NCBI GenBank assembly: GCA_964408735.1
Contig: CAYPAX010000165.1
Coordinates: forward strand, 1-5,780
Direction: 5' to 3'
Origin: UBA7887 sp964408735
GTDB lineage: Bacteria; Pseudomonadota; Alphaproteobacteria; UBA7887
Length of the DNA: 5,780 bases
The translations under genes were made by a program, and so were the position numbers. The stretch's first letter is position 1. The number at the start of each line of letters is the position of its first letter. Under the pieces are notes generated by a model. The model saw only the letters and a list, made by a program, of their open reading frames with translations, was not told where the DNA came from and did no database searches. Positions 5,099-5,780 of the stretch are shown here, piece after piece.

Positions 5099-5780
5099 AT
5101 AAGGGTCTGTGCTGTCAGCCATTCCGGCGTCTCGCTGAGGTGAGGAAACGCGGCCTGCATTTCGGCAAGCAATTCCTGTGCGGCCGGACCCTTGCCCTGG
5201 TCTTGCCACAGCTTGGCAAGGTCGAGGGCGGTTCGTAAGGCAAAAAGAGCGGCCCCATGGGTTCGTGCCAGGGCAATGGCGTCACGGAAATCCTTCTCGG
5301 CATTTTCCGCATCATCTTCGATAGTAAGCCGTAAGCCGCTGCGAATGCGCTGCAGCTCGGGCAGCATAAAAAGCTCGGCGCTGTCCCGTGCCATGAGGAT
5401 CGCATCTTCCAGGTGGCGCACCGCACCATCGACATGGCCGGCGGCAACGTCGGCCTCGACAATCCACGCCTGCCATATCGGAGTCAGCATCCTGTTGCCG
5501 AACGTAATCGTTTGCTCGAGAAGTTCGCGCAATTGGCGCGGCGCCTCAACGACGTCGACATTGCCGGTCTCACGAGCGATGTAGGCGGCGACCAGGCTGC
5601 CGGTCTTCTCCCATGCGACAAAGCCTTGGGCTTTGGAAAGCGCGACGATTTCCGCGGCCATCTTGCGGACACGGTCGTGATCACGTTGAATCAGGCCTGG
5701 CATGCCTGCGGCCCACCACAAGCCATAGGCACGGGTGAACTTGTGACCTATGTCATCGGCCAAAGCCAGTGCCCGTTCCG
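5083..5780 (-). CDS. TPR-containing C-terminal region of a large protein, probably cyclase/ATPase/TPR type (partial, 5' end off right edge)
   Basis: The frame is open to the right edge: before the apparent TTG start at 5763 come further codons ERALA, so this is the last 231 residues of a longer protein, not a 226-residue gene. It consists of TPR-like helical pairs with regular Ala/Leu spacing: ERALALADDIGHKFTRAYGLW, LLEQTITFGNRML, AVRHLEDAILMARDSAEL, DFRDAIALARTHGAALFALRTALDLAKLW, then QDQGKGPAAQELLAEM. This series, ending with a short segment of the LSETPEWLTAQTLM kind, is how many class III cyclase/AAA-ATPase/TPR proteins and some LuxR/MalT-like regulators end. The N-terminal domains are outside the window, so the enzymatic type cannot be confirmed. 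It ends at TAG (5085-5083), 21 bp from the stop of the convergent cyclase gene. No membrane segment is visible in this part. Confidence 0.72.
   Translation of the reverse strand, partial: ERALALADDIGHKFTRAYGLWWAAGMPGLIQRDHDRVRKMAAEIVALSKAQGFVAWEKTGSLVAAYIARETGNVDVVEAPRQLRELLEQTITFGNRMLTPIWQAWIVEADVAAGHVDGAVRHLEDAILMARDSAELFMLPELQRIRSGLRLTIEDDAENAEKDFRDAIALARTHGAALFALRTALDLAKLWQDQGKGPAAQELLAEMQAAFPHLSETPEWLTAQTLMAPSS

Noticed and set aside
5083..5763. A complete 226-aa gene starting at TTG 5763
   Set aside because: The frame stays open to the right edge with matching TPR-like sequence (ERALALADD), so the gene is 5'-truncated by the window.

Overview
The window is GC-rich bacterial DNA and looks alphaproteobacterial. 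The best clue is on the right, where two genes of multidomain class III nucleotide cyclase/TPR type lie side by side, an expansion common in Hyphomicrobiales and Rhodospirillales. Genus cannot be read from the sequence.

The left half (about 1-2990) is one end of an integrated mobile element, probably a phage-satellite-like or integrative island of the P4-integrase type. All its genes read leftward on the minus strand. In transcription order they are: a tyrosine recombinase with an N-terminal arm-binding domain (2862-1642); a 166-residue protein of unknown function with a C-terminal helix-turn-helix, coupled to it by an ATGA overlap (1645-1145); an AlpA-family excisionase/regulator with its own promoter region (1050-805); an unrecognised 204-residue protein (796-182); and the first 61 codons of an AAA-type ATPase that starts on a GTGA overlap and leaves the window just as its Walker A loop begins (185 to <1). 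This order (int, regulator, unknown, ATPase) fits an integration/excision module followed by the start of a replication module. The far end of the element is outside the window.

The short noncoding gaps carry most of the regulatory structure. Upstream of int there are three copies of GGGCTAACA (two direct at 12-bp spacing, one inverted) and a probable promoter. Upstream of alpA there is a probable promoter and a dyad whose right arm contains the ribosome binding site. The two promoter regions share TATTAGGAAG and GGTGGCTT, which suggests a common regulator, most simply AlpA. Between the int promoter and the next gene lies a nested inverted repeat (2998-3047). The element/chromosome junction should fall in this gap, and no tRNA gene is present.

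The right half (about 3050-5780) appears chromosomal. A complete gene on the plus strand (3085-5061) encodes a class III cyclase catalytic domain, one transmembrane segment, an acidic linker, a TolB_N/FlgO-like domain and a TPR tail. Its metal-binding and transition-state residues are present, but both substrate-specifying positions are atypical. It converges, across 21 bp, on the 3' part of a minus-strand gene (5083 to >5780) whose TPR-like sequence resembles the C-terminal tail of large cyclase/ATPase/TPR proteins.

I see no rRNA, tRNA, CRISPR array or insertion sequence. The clearest candidates for something new are the shared int/alpA control sequences, the triple repeat in the int leader, and the two unrecognised element proteins.
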